In this document: in pieces, positions 32,463 through 41,405 of the stretch | Position numbering within the stretch: position 1 is the first letter of the stretch | How the letters are laid out: each line of letters starts with the position of its first letter | Source of the DNA: Aliisedimentitalea scapharcae | GTDB lineage: Bacteria; Pseudomonadota; Alphaproteobacteria; Rhodobacterales; Rhodobacteraceae | Assembly: GCF_045277565.1 (NCBI RefSeq) | Contig: NZ_CP123584.1 | Span: 682,001 to 746,000 of the forward strand | Length of the DNA stretch: 64,000 nucleotides | Direction: 5' to 3' | Made by a program: the position numbers and the translations under genes | The notes under the pieces: model-generated | What the model was told of the DNA's origin: nothing | The model's database searches: none | The model's input: only the letters and a program-made list of their open reading frames with translations

Positions 32463-33368
32463 ATGATTGATTATTCGCTGCGCCAATTGGAGTATTTTGC
32501 CGCCACGGCCCGCATGGGCAGCATTTCGGATGCGGCGCGGGCAATGGGGGTGAGCTCGGCGGCGGTGGCCTCGGCCATTGGCAAGCTGGAAGAGCTGTGC
32601 CAGCTGACCCTGTTTGACCGATTTCCGGCCCAGGGCGTGCGGTTGACGCCGGTGGGGGTGCGGTTTCTGGTCGAAGCAGAGCAGGTTCTGGGACAGGCAC
32701 AAAGCCTGCGCACCACGGCGCGGGCGCTGAGCGAACAGACCAGCGGACATGTGCGGTTCGGGTGCTATTTTGTGCTGGCCTATGTTTTTGGTCCGGTGCT
32801 GTTGGGCGCGCACAAGGACCGTTGGCCCCATGTGACGGTCGAGGTGTTGGAGAACCACGGTGCGGGCATGGTGGCGCAGTTGGAGCGGCGCGAGGTGGAT
32901 CTGATCCTGACCTATGAGGCGGGTGTGCCCCTGGATCGGTGCGACGTGCAGCGGGTGGCGCAGGTTGCGCCCCGTGTCGTTCTGCCTGCCGCACATCCGT
33001 TGGCACGTCGCGATGCATTGGAGCTGAGTGATCTGGAGGGCATCCCGTATCTGCAGGTCAAGGAACCGGGGATGGGGCCCAGTTATCTGGACATGTTGCA
33101 GGCGGCGGGGTTGACCCCAGACGTGGCGCTGGTGTCGCGGTCTTATGAAATGGTGCGATCCTGTGTGGGCAAAGGGTTGGGGTTTACGTTGATGGCGTTT
33201 CAGCCGCCCAACAGGCACAGCTATCATGGCGACGCTGTGGTCAGTGTTCCACTGCGCGAACCGTTGGGGGTGTTGCAGATTGTGTTGGCGGCCCAGAAGG
33301 GCGAGATGGACACGCCAGTGGTGCGCAATTTTGCCGATCTGTGCCGGGAGGTGCTGACCACCGGCTAG
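32463..33368 (+). CDS. LysR-family transcriptional regulator
   Basis: A 301-residue regulator with an N-terminal helix-turn-helix (LRQLEYFAATARMGSISDAA, residues 6-25; FDRFPAQGVRLTPVG) and an effector domain. It is divergent from the dioxygenase gene across an 88-bp AT-rich region, so local control of that gene is likely. It converges with the channel gene, separated by only 4 bp, with no terminator visible between them. Confidence 0.9.
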   Translation: MIDYSLRQLEYFAATARMGSISDAARAMGVSSAAVASAIGKLEELCQLTLFDRFPAQGVRLTPVGVRFLVEAEQVLGQAQSLRTTARALSEQTSGHVRFGCYFVLAYVFGPVLLGAHKDRWPHVTVEVLENHGAGMVAQLERREVDLILTYEAGVPLDRCDVQRVAQVAPRVVLPAAHPLARRDALELSDLEGIPYLQVKEPGMGPSYLDMLQAAGLTPDVALVSRSYEMVRSCVGKGLGFTLMAFQPPNRHSYHGDAVVSVPLREPLGVLQIVLAAQKGEMDTPVVRNFADLCREVLTTG

Positions 33369-33372
33369 GGTG

Positions 33373-33996
33373 TTATTGACGCGGGGGGCGGCTTTTGTAG
33401 ACCGGGATGTGCCAGCCAAAGGCGATGGACCCAGCCCGCAGAACCCAGCAACTGGCCGCGCAGGTCAGCAGCGCCGGTTGCACCGGCAAGCCGAACTGAA
33501 TGGCAGCAACTGCCGTGATGGCCCCGACCATGGCGCAGGACACATACAGTTCGCCCTGCTTCAGAACCAGCGGCACGTCGTTGCAGACGACATCGCGCAT
33601 CAGCCCGCCCATGCAGCCGGTGGTCATCCCCATCAGAACCACGATGATCGACGGCTGGTCCAGCGCCAGGGCCACGCCGGATCCGGCTGCGGCCGCGATG
33701 GAGAGGGCAAAGCTGTCGAGCCAGACCAGCCAACGCATCCGGCTTTCGACCCGGTGCGCGGTAAAGAACACTGCCACGGCAGCGAGCACGGCAATGATGA
33801 TATGGGTCGGATCGGCAACCCAGAACACCATGTCCCTGTTCAGCAGCAGATCCCGCACCGTGCCGCCGCCCACTGCGGTCAGGCAGGCGACAAAGGCGAA
33901 ACCGACCACATCCAACTGTGCCCGGCTGGCCACCAGCGCACCGGTCAGGGCAAACACCAGGACCGACGCATAGTCGAGCAGAGCCAGGATCGTCAT
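33373..33996 (-). CDS. TRIC/YadS-type membrane protein
   Basis: A 207-residue inner-membrane protein of the UPF0126/TRIC family, predicted to form trimeric cation channels. It is an inverted repeat of three helices with the conserved motifs VGGGTVRDLLLNR (residues about 42-54) and CMGGLMRDVVCND, plus FGWHIPVYKSR at the end. Its ATG overlaps the rnhA stop by 4 bp (ATGA), so it is translationally coupled to rnhA. Confidence 0.88.
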   Translation of the reverse strand: MTILALLDYASVLVFALTGALVASRAQLDVVGFAFVACLTAVGGGTVRDLLLNRDMVFWVADPTHIIIAVLAAVAVFFTAHRVESRMRWLVWLDSFALSIAAAAGSGVALALDQPSIIVVLMGMTTGCMGGLMRDVVCNDVPLVLKQGELYVSCAMVGAITAVAAIQFGLPVQPALLTCAASCWVLRAGSIAFGWHIPVYKSRPPRQ

Positions 33997-34460
33997 GCGC
34001 TTTTGGCGGGTTTCTTGAACGGGGCCATGCCGGCGCGGGCCAGTTCGTCCGCGCGTTCGTTTTCCGGGTGGCCTGCGTGGCCCTTGACCCATTCCCAGGT
34101 CACGGTATGGCGGCGTTGCGCTTCGTCGATGCGTTGCCACAGTTCCACGTTCTTGACCGGTTTCTTGTTCGAGGTTTTCCAGCCGTTGCGCTTCCAGCCG
34201 TGGATCCAGCTGGTTACACCGTTTTTCACATAGGCGCTGTCGGTGACAATGGTGATGACCGATGGGCGCGACAGGCTTTCCAGCGCGTGGATGGCGGCCA
34301 GCAGCTCCATCCGGTTGTTGGTGGTGTCGGGCTCGCCGCCCTGAAGTTCGCGTTCCTTGATCACGGTGTCGCCGTCCATGGCGCGCAGCAAGGCACCCCA
34401 TCCACCGGGGCCGGGATTGCCGGAACAGGCACCATCGGTATAGGCATAAAGATCAGGCAT
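33993..34460 (-). CDS. rnhA: Ribonuclease HI
   Basis: Degrades RNA in RNA-DNA hybrids. The 155-residue product has the four catalytic acids: Asp9 in YTDGACSGNPGPGGWG, Glu in NNRMELLAAI, Asp in VTDSAYVKNGV, and Asp in ENERADELAR. The basic handle region (GWKRNGWKTSNKKPVKN) is present. Start ATG 34460 lies 8 bp inside the upstream methyltransferase gene. Confidence 0.97.
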   Translation of the reverse strand: MPDLYAYTDGACSGNPGPGGWGALLRAMDGDTVIKERELQGGEPDTTNNRMELLAAIHALESLSRPSVITIVTDSAYVKNGVTSWIHGWKRNGWKTSNKKPVKNVELWQRIDEAQRRHTVTWEWVKGHAGHPENERADELARAGMAPFKKPAKSA

Positions 34461-35049
34461 GGGCACGCACCACCATCCAGTCGGCCACGGCTCCATCCAG
34501 CCCGACCCCGGCACCAAAGGCGTGATCCACAGGTGTAAAGCCAGCAGTCTGCAACAATCCGTCCAATTCGTCCTGCGTGTAATAGGTATAGAGGCGTCCA
34601 ATGGCGTCGCGTTTTTCGCCAGTGCCGGTTTTCAGACCGATATGCAACATGCCACCGGGTTTCAGCGCGCTGTGCAGGGCGCTCAGGTGATCGGGCATGT
34701 TGGCGCGCGGCGCGTGCAGCAGGCTGAAATTGGCCCAGACCCCATCATAGATCCCGTCGCCGGAAATCTGTTCAAAGCTGGCCTGATGGGCGCGGACGCC
34801 GGGGTGCTGGTCTGCCATGGCCACCATTTCCGCCGAAGCATCGGTGGCCGTGACGGTCAACCCGGCCCGGGCCATTGCGGCCGCAGAGGTGCCCGGTCCA
34901 CAGCCCAGATCCAACACGTGCCCCCCTGTGGGGATCGCGTTCAGGAAGGCATCCAGATGCGGGTCGTCCTGATTGTGGGCATCGGTCATTTCGGCGTATT
35001 TCGCCGCCTGATCGTCGTACACTCGAATGGTTTCCGGATCGCTCACCAC
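34453..35049 (-). CDS. Class I SAM-dependent methyltransferase
   Basis: A 198-residue Rossmann-fold methyltransferase. SAM-binding motif I is VLDLGCGPGTSAAAMARAG (about residues 45-63) and the acidic residue after strand 2 is VTATDASAEM. It has a short C-terminal cap. The GTG start (35049 or 35046) follows AGGAG. The target molecule is unknown. It overlaps rnhA by 8 bp, so it is part of the same transcription unit running from ispH. Confidence 0.87.
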   Translation of the reverse strand: MVSDPETIRVYDDQAAKYAEMTDAHNQDDPHLDAFLNAIPTGGHVLDLGCGPGTSAAAMARAGLTVTATDASAEMVAMADQHPGVRAHQASFEQISGDGIYDGVWANFSLLHAPRANMPDHLSALHSALKPGGMLHIGLKTGTGEKRDAIGRLYTYYTQDELDGLLQTAGFTPVDHAFGAGVGLDGAVADWMVVRAHA

Positions 35050-35076
35050 GGTGCTCCTGTTGTCAAGGTTGAAGGG

Positions 35077-35691
35077 TCATGCGCGTTCGGCTGCCAGGCG
35101 CACGGCGAGCCCGGCAAAGATCGCGGCAAAGCCCCGGTTGAGCCAGCGCAGCACAGTGTCGGAGCCAAGGATATACGTGCGGGCGGCAGCGGCAAAGCTG
35201 CCGTAAAGGGCAAAGACAACAAAGGTCAGCGCCATGAAGATCGCGCCCAATGTCGTCATTTCCAATGTCGCGGTGACCGGGTTGCCGGACAGAAACGGCG
35301 GCAGCAGGGCCAGAAAGAACACCGAGAGTTTTGGGTTCAGGATATTGATCAGCGCCCCGCGCTGGGCAATGCGTGGCCCGGATTGGGTGGTCTTTTGCGA
35401 CGAAATCGCCAGCGCCCCGCCGGATTTCAGCGCCTGCCACGCCAGATACAGCAGATAGAGGACACCCGCGAATTTGACGATCTGAAACACCAGCGCCGAA
35501 CTGTGCAGGATGGCCGCCAACCCCAGAGTCGCCGCCGCAAGATGCGGCACAATCCCGATGGTACAGCCCAGTGCCGCCCACAATGCCGCCCGACGCCCCT
35601 GGCCCAACCCCAGCGCCAGCGTATAGATCACGCCGGTCCCGGGGGCGATCACAACCACCAGAGCGGTCAGAAGGAAATGCGCTGAAATCAC
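35077..35691 (-). CDS. LysE/RhtB-family amino-acid exporter
   Basis: A 204-residue inner-membrane protein with about six helices and the family signature VVIAPGTGVIYTLALGLGQGRRAALWAALGC (residues 12-42; PGP is PGT here), plus FAGVLYLLYLAWQALKSG. It exports amino acids or derivatives. It lies 27 bp upstream of the methyltransferase gene on the same strand. Confidence 0.9.
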   Translation of the reverse strand: MISAHFLLTALVVVIAPGTGVIYTLALGLGQGRRAALWAALGCTIGIVPHLAAATLGLAAILHSSALVFQIVKFAGVLYLLYLAWQALKSGGALAISSQKTTQSGPRIAQRGALINILNPKLSVFFLALLPPFLSGNPVTATLEMTTLGAIFMALTFVVFALYGSFAAAARTYILGSDTVLRWLNRGFAAIFAGLAVRLAAERA

Positions 35692-35814
35692 GATGTTCTC
35701 CGGGGCAGGTCGGGGCAGTTAAGGTCTGAAAGCATGCTCTGTGCACACCATAAGGAGCCCCCTGGGATTAGGCCAGTCTGTGGGGCTGGGTCATGCACAA
35801 AGAGGAGCCGCTGG

Positions 35815-36777
35815 TCACGTGGGGGTCCGCAGCACGCGGGGGACTTTGAATTCGACGGATTCCACGGCTGTTTCCACCATCTCGACAGTCACCTCGTACC
35901 GGGCGCGAAAGGCGTCGATGACTTCGTTGATCAGCACTTCGGGGGCCGAAGCCCCGGCGGTGATGCCGATGCTGGTGATCCCGTCCAGCGCGCGCCAGTC
36001 GATGTTTTCGGCGCGTTGGACCAATTGGGCGTAATTGCACCCGGCCTTGGCACCGACTTCGACCAGACGGCGCGAGTTCGACGAATTCGGAGCGCCCACG
36101 ACCAGAATGGCATCCGCCCAGGGGGCGATGGCCTTGACCGCTTCCTGACGGTTGGTGGTGGCGTAGCAGATGTCTTCCTTGTGCGGGCCGACGATGGTGG
36201 GAAATTTTGCGTGCAGGGCGGCGACGATGCCTTTGGTGTCATCCACCGACAGCGTGGTCTGGGTGACATAGGCGATGCGGTTTGGATCCCGCACCGGGAC
36301 GGTTGCGACGTCTTCGGCGGTTTCCACCAGCAGGACTTCGCCTTCGGGCAGCTGACCCATGGTGCCGACGGTTTCCGGGTGGCCCTTGTGACCGATCATG
36401 ATCATCTGCAACCCGGCTTCGGCGTGACGCTGGGCTTCGATGTGGACCTTGGACACCAGCGGGCAGGTGGCGTCGACATAGACCATATTGCGCCTGTCGG
36501 CTTCGGCGGGGACGGTTTTTGGAACGCCATGGGCGGAAAAGATCACCGGGCGATCATCGGGGCAATCCTCCAGCTCTTCGACAAAGATCGCGCCTTTGGC
36601 CTTGAGCCCGTCGACCACGAATTTGTTGTGCACGATTTCGTGGCGCACATAGACCGGCGCCCCCCATTTTTCGAGCGCCATTTCCACGATCTTGATGGCC
36701 CGGTCTACGCCGGCGCAGAACCCGCGCGGCGCTGCGAGCAGCAGAGTCAGGGCAGGTTTGGAATCTTGCGATGTCAT
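35815..36777 (-). CDS. ispH: 4-hydroxy-3-methylbut-2-enyl diphosphate reductase
   Basis: The last enzyme of the MEP isoprenoid pathway, an iron-sulfur protein producing IPP and DMAPP. The 320-residue product has three cluster cysteines: Cys21 (PRGFCAGVDRA), Cys105 (VDATCPLVSK) and Cys204 (EDICYATTNRQ). The catalytic HGxP (SAHGVPKTVP) and TQTTLSVDDT are also present. It begins the minus-strand group towards rnhA and is divergent from the cytochrome c gene. Confidence 0.97.
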   Translation of the reverse strand: MTSQDSKPALTLLLAAPRGFCAGVDRAIKIVEMALEKWGAPVYVRHEIVHNKFVVDGLKAKGAIFVEELEDCPDDRPVIFSAHGVPKTVPAEADRRNMVYVDATCPLVSKVHIEAQRHAEAGLQMIMIGHKGHPETVGTMGQLPEGEVLLVETAEDVATVPVRDPNRIAYVTQTTLSVDDTKGIVAALHAKFPTIVGPHKEDICYATTNRQEAVKAIAPWADAILVVGAPNSSNSRRLVEVGAKAGCNYAQLVQRAENIDWRALDGITSIGITAGASAPEVLINEVIDAFRARYEVTVEMVETAVESVEFKVPRVLRTPT

Positions 36778-36915
36778 GGCGGCGCCTCCTTGATGGCCGA
36801 GAGGTAAGACTTTGTGCTGGCAAGGTCCAGTGGCTTGGGCTTATCACCGGGATGTTACTGGAGCTTCCTGCGCCGGAAGGCGCTAGCGACGCGGCATCAA
36901 AAGTCGGGGATACCT

Positions 36916-37371
36916 ATGACAAGATCAATGATCATACTGGGATGTTTGAGCATCGCGGGGGCGGCCGCGCTGCTGGTGCAGGTGCGGAGCGAGGCCACCG
37001 CCGGGGGCGTGCCCTATACGGATCCGGCCGCCGTTTCGCAGGGGGCGCAGCTGTATGAGGAAAACTGTGCCTCGTGTCATGGGGATGCCCTGCAGGGCGA
37101 AGCCGATTGGCGCAGCCGGGATGAGGAGGGGTATCTGCCCGCCCCGCCGCATGATGCATCGGGGCATACCTGGCATCACCCTGATGAACAGCTGATCGCC
37201 ATCACCACACAGGGGACCGAGGCCATCGTCGGCAATGGCTATCGCAGCCGGATGATCGGGTTTGGCGACAGTCTGAGCTCGGATGACATTCTGGCGGTGC
37301 TGGCCTTTATCAAGAGCACCTGGCCGCAGGACATCATTGACCAGCACAATCTGATCAATGCCGAGCGATAA
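36916..37371 (+). CDS. Monohaem c-type cytochrome
   Basis: A 151-residue periplasmic or membrane-anchored electron carrier. The N-terminal hydrophobic segment (MIILGCLSIAGAAALLVQV) is a signal peptide or anchor. The haem motif CASCH is at residues 51-55, and the likely axial ligand is Met113 in RSRMIGFGD. The frame is open upstream to 36814, but ATG 36916 precedes the signal. The redox partner is unknown. Confidence 0.88.
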   Translation: MTRSMIILGCLSIAGAAALLVQVRSEATAGGVPYTDPAAVSQGAQLYEENCASCHGDALQGEADWRSRDEEGYLPAPPHDASGHTWHHPDEQLIAITTQGTEAIVGNGYRSRMIGFGDSLSSDDILAVLAFIKSTWPQDIIDQHNLINAER

Positions 37372-37449
37372 CGGATCTATCGCGGCTCAGAGCCAGCTCT
37401 GAACCGGGGCGGCAAGTCGTCATTATCGGAGAGTCGGCGCGATAATGTG

Positions 37450-37477
37450 CAGGCGCGGGGGGATAAATCCGCGCCTG
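37450..37477. terminator. Hairpin between convergent genes
   Basis: CAGGCGCGG (37450-37458) pairs perfectly with CCGCGCCTG (37469-37477) around a 10-nt loop, 3 bp past the stop of the minus-strand NYN gene and 78 bp past the cytochrome gene. It has no clear T-run on either strand. Confidence 0.45.
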
Positions 37478-37480
37478 ACG

Positions 37481-38053
37481 TTATTGAGCAGATGCCGCGA
37501 CGCTGCGGACTTCGTCGGGAAGCTCGCGTGGCGGACGTCCGATGACTTCGCGCAACTCTTCGAGCTCGATGAAGTTGTCGGCCTGCCGGCGCAATTCGTC
37601 CGAGATCATCGGCGGTTGGCTGCGGATGGTCGACACCACCGAGACACGCACACCTTGACGCTGCAGGCTGGCAACCAGCGGCCGGAAATCCCCATCTCCG
37701 GAAAACAGCACGATGTGATCAACACGAGGGGCAAGTTCCATCGCGTCCACGGTCAGTTCGATGTCCATGTTGCCTTTGACTTTGCGTCGGCCCATGCTGT
37801 CGGTGTATTCCTTGGCCGGTTTTGTCACCATGGTGAACCCATTGTAATGCAACCAGTCTACAAGCGGGCGAATTGGCGAGTATTCATCGTTTTCAAGCAG
37901 AGCCGTATAGTAGAACGCGCGCAGCATCTTGCCGCGGCGCATGAATTCCTGGCGCAGGAGCTTGTAGTCGATATCGAATCCCAGCGCTTTTGCGGCGGCA
38001 TACAAATTTGACCCATCGATGAACAGCGCAAGCCGTTCGTCTTTGTAAAACAT
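37481..38053 (-). CDS. NYN-domain protein (LabA/DUF88 family)
   Basis: A 190-residue PIN-like nuclease-fold protein. The metal site is formed by ALFIDGSNLYAAAK (Asp13), the internal KGNMDIELTVDAME, and IVLFSGDGDFRPLVASLQRQG. It has no extra RNA-binding domain, unlike the second NYN gene at 30767. Such genes are common beside folK in Rhodobacteraceae and are predicted RNases of unestablished role. It diverges from folK. Confidence 0.88.
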   Translation of the reverse strand: MFYKDERLALFIDGSNLYAAAKALGFDIDYKLLRQEFMRRGKMLRAFYYTALLENDEYSPIRPLVDWLHYNGFTMVTKPAKEYTDSMGRRKVKGNMDIELTVDAMELAPRVDHIVLFSGDGDFRPLVASLQRQGVRVSVVSTIRSQPPMISDELRRQADNFIELEELREVIGRPPRELPDEVRSVAASAQ

Positions 38054-38189
38054 AATTTTCCCTTCCGGTACAAACCGGTCCGCCGTTGTTCCGTGAGTGA
38101 GTAATAAAATATTGGCAGTCCGGATTGGCAGAATGTAGGTGAAAAACCTGCTAGGGCAAGGTCCATTGATCGGGAAAGGGAACGCAAAA

Positions 38190-38759
38190 ATGACCGAATT
38201 CCGGTCAAAAGCGCTGATTGCGCTTGGGGGAAACCTCCCATCTGACGTTGGTTCGCCGCAGGAAACGTTGAGTGCGGCGATATCACGGCTTTCAGAATAT
38301 CAAATTGACGTGAGGGCGATCAGCCGGTTTTTCGCCACCCCCTGTTTTCCTGTCGGGGCCGGTCCTGATTTTGTGAATGCAGCGATTGCCGTCGCATATG
38401 ATGGCACGCCGGCACAGCTGCTGGCGCATCTGCACACGGTCGAAGCCAGCCTGTTGCGCAAGCGCGATCAGAGATGGGGTGTGCGCACCGTCGATCTGGA
38501 CCTGTTGGCAGTCAACCAGATGATCCTGCCGGACGTCGCAGGGTTTCAGAGCTGGCTGGATCTGCCGATGGACCAGCAAACGCAAGTGGCACCAGACGAG
38601 TTGATCCTGCCGCATCCCCGCATTCAGGACCGGGCATTTGTCTTGGTCCCGTTGTGCGATATTGCGCCGAACTGGCGTCATCCGGTGCTGGGTCGAACGG
38701 TCTCGGATCTGTGCGCGGCGCTGCCGGTTGACGAAATCAACGCGGTAAAGCCAATTTGA
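38190..38759 (+). CDS. folK: 2-amino-4-hydroxy-6-hydroxymethyldihydropteridine pyrophosphokinase
   Basis: Transfers pyrophosphate from ATP to the pterin in folate synthesis. The 189-residue product has ALIALGGNLPSDVGSPQETL near the N-terminus and the signature KRDQRWGVRTVDLDLLA (residues about 91-107). The C-terminal LPHPRIQDRAFVLVPLCDIAP completes the site. ATG 38190 follows GGGAAAGGGAA. It is followed by rpoZ with its own promoter. Confidence 0.95.
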   Translation: MTEFRSKALIALGGNLPSDVGSPQETLSAAISRLSEYQIDVRAISRFFATPCFPVGAGPDFVNAAIAVAYDGTPAQLLAHLHTVEASLLRKRDQRWGVRTVDLDLLAVNQMILPDVAGFQSWLDLPMDQQTQVAPDELILPHPRIQDRAFVLVPLCDIAPNWRHPVLGRTVSDLCAALPVDEINAVKPI

Positions 38760-38784
38760 TCTGTGCGAGGGCTGGATTTCCGCC

Positions 38785-38813
38785 TTGTCAAGGGAAAGAT
38801 TCGGGCTTACATA
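38785..38813 (+). promoter_or_regulatory. Putative sigma-70 promoter of rpoZ
   Basis: TTGTCA (38785-38790), exactly 17 bp, TACATA (38808-38813), 39 bp before rpoZ. Sequence match; activity inferred. Confidence 0.55.
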
Positions 38814-38852
38814 CACCCCTTCTGGACCAATTTTCTTTTCTGGAGTGTCCCA

Positions 38853-39206
38853 ATGGCCCGCGTAACAGTTGAAGACTGCGTAGACAAAGTTCCTAACCGG
38901 TTTGAACTGGTAATGCTGGCGTCCCATCGGGCGCGTGAAATTGCGGCCGGTGCCCCGGTGACCGTGGACCGTGACAACGACAAGAACCCTGTTGTTTCGC
39001 TGCGCGAAATCGCAGATGAAACCCAGACTGCGGATGATCTGCGTGAACGCCTGATCGAAAGCAACCAGTCGCAGATCGAAGTCGACGAACCCGAAGAGGA
39101 TTCGATGGCGTTGCTGATGGGTGCGGAATCCGACAAGCCGGTTGAAGACGACATGTCCGAAGAAAAGCTGCTGCGGGCATTGATGGAGGCCCAAGGCCAG
39201 GGCTGA
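38853..39206 (+). CDS. rpoZ: RNA polymerase omega subunit
   Basis: Omega stabilises the beta' subunit and helps (p)ppGpp bind RNA polymerase. The 117-residue product begins MARVTVEDCVDKVPNRFELVMLASHRAREI, the invariant family start, and carries the acidic extension usual in alphaproteobacteria. It lies 34 bp upstream of the (p)ppGpp synthetase/hydrolase gene, the same pairing seen in E. coli rpoZ-spoT. Confidence 0.97.
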   Translation: MARVTVEDCVDKVPNRFELVMLASHRAREIAAGAPVTVDRDNDKNPVVSLREIADETQTADDLRERLIESNQSQIEVDEPEEDSMALLMGAESDKPVEDDMSEEKLLRALMEAQGQG

Positions 39207-39240
39207 CCGCGCAAAGAACACTCAAGGATGCGGACCGGAA

Positions 39241-41373
39241 ATGATTTCATCTGAAGACCTGATTGCGCTGGTCCGCAATTACAATCCAAAAACCAATGCT
39301 GAACGATTGGCGCTGGCCCATGAATTTGGCGAACAGATGCACGAAGGGCAGACCCGCCATTCGGGTGAGCCCTATTTCACGCATCCTGTTGCGGTCGCCG
39401 CGATCCTGACCGAACAGCGTCTGGATGATGCCACCATCATCACCGCCCTGCTGCATGACACCATCGAAGACACCAAGGCGTCTTATGGCCAGGTGGCGGA
39501 ATTGTTTGGCAAGGAAGTTGCCATGCTGGTCGATGGCGTTACCAAGCTGACCAACCTGCAACTGTCGAGCCGGGAAACCAAACAGGCCGAGAATTTTCGC
39601 AAGCTGTTCATGGCCATGTCCAAGGACCTGCGGGTTATTCTGGTCAAACTGGCCGACCGTCTGCACAACATGCGCACGATCAAGGCAATGCGCCCGGAGA
39701 AACAGGCGCAAAAGGCCCGCGAAACCATGGACATCTATGCGCCTCTGGCGGGGCGCATGGGGATGCAATGGATGCGCGAAGAGCTGGAAGATCTGGCGTT
39801 TCGGGTGCTGAACCCCGAAGGGCGTCAGTCGATCATCCGCCGGTTCATCACCTTGCAGCGCGAAACCGGCGATGTGATCCACCGGATCACCGGGGACATG
39901 CGGTCGGAACTGGAAAAGGCCGGGATCGAAGCCGAAGTGTTCGGCCGGGCCAAGAAACCCTATTCGATCTGGCGCAAGATGCAGGAAAAGGAACAGGGGT
40001 TTTCGCGCCTGTCCGACATCTACGGCTTTCGCATCATCACCGAGAGCGAAGAAGATTGTTACCGTACCCTGGGCGCGATCCATCAACGGTGGCGTGCGGT
40101 GCCGGGCCGGTTCAAGGATTACATCAGCCAGCCCAAGACCAACGGCTATCGGTCGATCCACACCACGGTGTCGGGACGCGATGGCAAACGAGTCGAAGTG
40201 CAGATCCGCACCCGGCAGATGCATGACGTGGCTGAAACCGGTGTGGCGGCGCATTGGTCCTATCGCGACGGGGTGCGCACCGAAAACCCGTTTGCCGTTG
40301 ATCCGGCGAAATGGATTGCCAATCTGACCGAACAATTCGATGCCGAAGAAGATCACGAGGATTTCCTCGAGGCGGTCAAGCTCGAGATGTATTCGGATCA
40401 GGTGTTCTGTTTTTCTCCCAAGGGCGACGTGGTCAAACTGCCTCGGGGGGCGACGCCGATCGACTATGCCTATGCAATCCACACCCGGATTGGTCATGCC
40501 TGTGTCGGGGCCAAGATCGACGGCATTCGGGTGCCGCTGTGGACCCGGCTGAAAAACGGCCAAAGCTGTGAGATCATCACCGCCGAAGGTCAGACCCCGC
40601 AGGTGAGCTGGTTGGAGATTGCCGTGACCGGCAAGGCGCGCACCGCCATTCGCCGCGCCCTGCGCGAAGCGGACCGTGAACGGTTTGTCAAACTGGGGCG
40701 CGAATTGGCGCGGGTCGCATTCGAGCAGGTCAACAAAAAGGCCACCGACAAGGCGTTGGATACCGCGGCCAAGAACATGCGCCTGAGTGGACGCAATGAG
40801 CTTTTGGCGCGGCTGGGCAGCGCCGAATCCACCGCGCATGACGTGATCCAAGCGGTGTATCCTGATCTGGCACCCGACGAGGGCGAACAGATTTCTCCGC
40901 GCCGCGCGGTGATCGGTCTGGAACCGGGCCAAAGCTTTGAGCGGGCACCCTGTTGCCAGCCCCTGCCGGGGGAACGCATCATCGGCATCACCTATCGGGG
41001 GCGGGGCGTTGTCGTTCATGCGGCCGATTGCGATTCTCTCAGCCGCTACGAAGAGCAGCCTGAACGCTGGGTGGATCTGCATTGGAATGCCGGGACCCAT
41101 CCCGCCGTCTATGGCACCACGTTGGATCTGACCATTGGCAATGATGCGGGTGTGCTGGGACGTATTTGCACATTGATTGGTGAGAAGAAGGCCAATATCA
41201 GCGATCTGGAGTTTTTGGATCGCAAGCCGGATTTCTATCGGCTGAGGACAAATGTCGAATTGAGAGATGCCGAGCAATTGCATTCTCTCATGCTGGCATT
41301 GGAAGCAGAAAGCGATGTGGCTGCGGTCGAGAGATTTCGTGAAACGGTGTCGCCTGCTCCGGCGGCGCGATAG
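39241..41373 (+). CDS. rsh: Bifunctional (p)ppGpp synthetase/hydrolase (RelA/SpoT homologue)
   Basis: The single long Rsh typical of alphaproteobacteria, 710 residues. In order: HD hydrolase domain with HPVAVAAIL and LLHDTIEDT (about residues 48-80), synthetase domain with GRAKKPYSIWRKM and YGFRII (about 238-265), TGS (FSPKGDVVKLPRGATPIDYAYAIH near 391-414), and a C-terminal ACT domain. The hydrolase His-Asp pair is intact, so both activities are likely. It makes and degrades the starvation alarmone. Confidence 0.95.
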   Translation: MISSEDLIALVRNYNPKTNAERLALAHEFGEQMHEGQTRHSGEPYFTHPVAVAAILTEQRLDDATIITALLHDTIEDTKASYGQVAELFGKEVAMLVDGVTKLTNLQLSSRETKQAENFRKLFMAMSKDLRVILVKLADRLHNMRTIKAMRPEKQAQKARETMDIYAPLAGRMGMQWMREELEDLAFRVLNPEGRQSIIRRFITLQRETGDVIHRITGDMRSELEKAGIEAEVFGRAKKPYSIWRKMQEKEQGFSRLSDIYGFRIITESEEDCYRTLGAIHQRWRAVPGRFKDYISQPKTNGYRSIHTTVSGRDGKRVEVQIRTRQMHDVAETGVAAHWSYRDGVRTENPFAVDPAKWIANLTEQFDAEEDHEDFLEAVKLEMYSDQVFCFSPKGDVVKLPRGATPIDYAYAIHTRIGHACVGAKIDGIRVPLWTRLKNGQSCEIITAEGQTPQVSWLEIAVTGKARTAIRRALREADRERFVKLGRELARVAFEQVNKKATDKALDTAAKNMRLSGRNELLARLGSAESTAHDVIQAVYPDLAPDEGEQISPRRAVIGLEPGQSFERAPCCQPLPGERIIGITYRGRGVVVHAADCDSLSRYEEQPERWVDLHWNAGTHPAVYGTTLDLTIGNDAGVLGRICTLIGEKKANISDLEFLDRKPDFYRLRTNVELRDAEQLHSLMLALEAESDVAAVERFRETVSPAPAAR

Positions 41374-41405
41374 GTCGAAACAGGATCAATTAGAGGGCGA
41401 CATCG

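Noticed and set aside
39247..41283. Long minus-strand open frame opposite rsh
   Set aside because: Shadow of the RelA/SpoT gene with no recognisable motifs.
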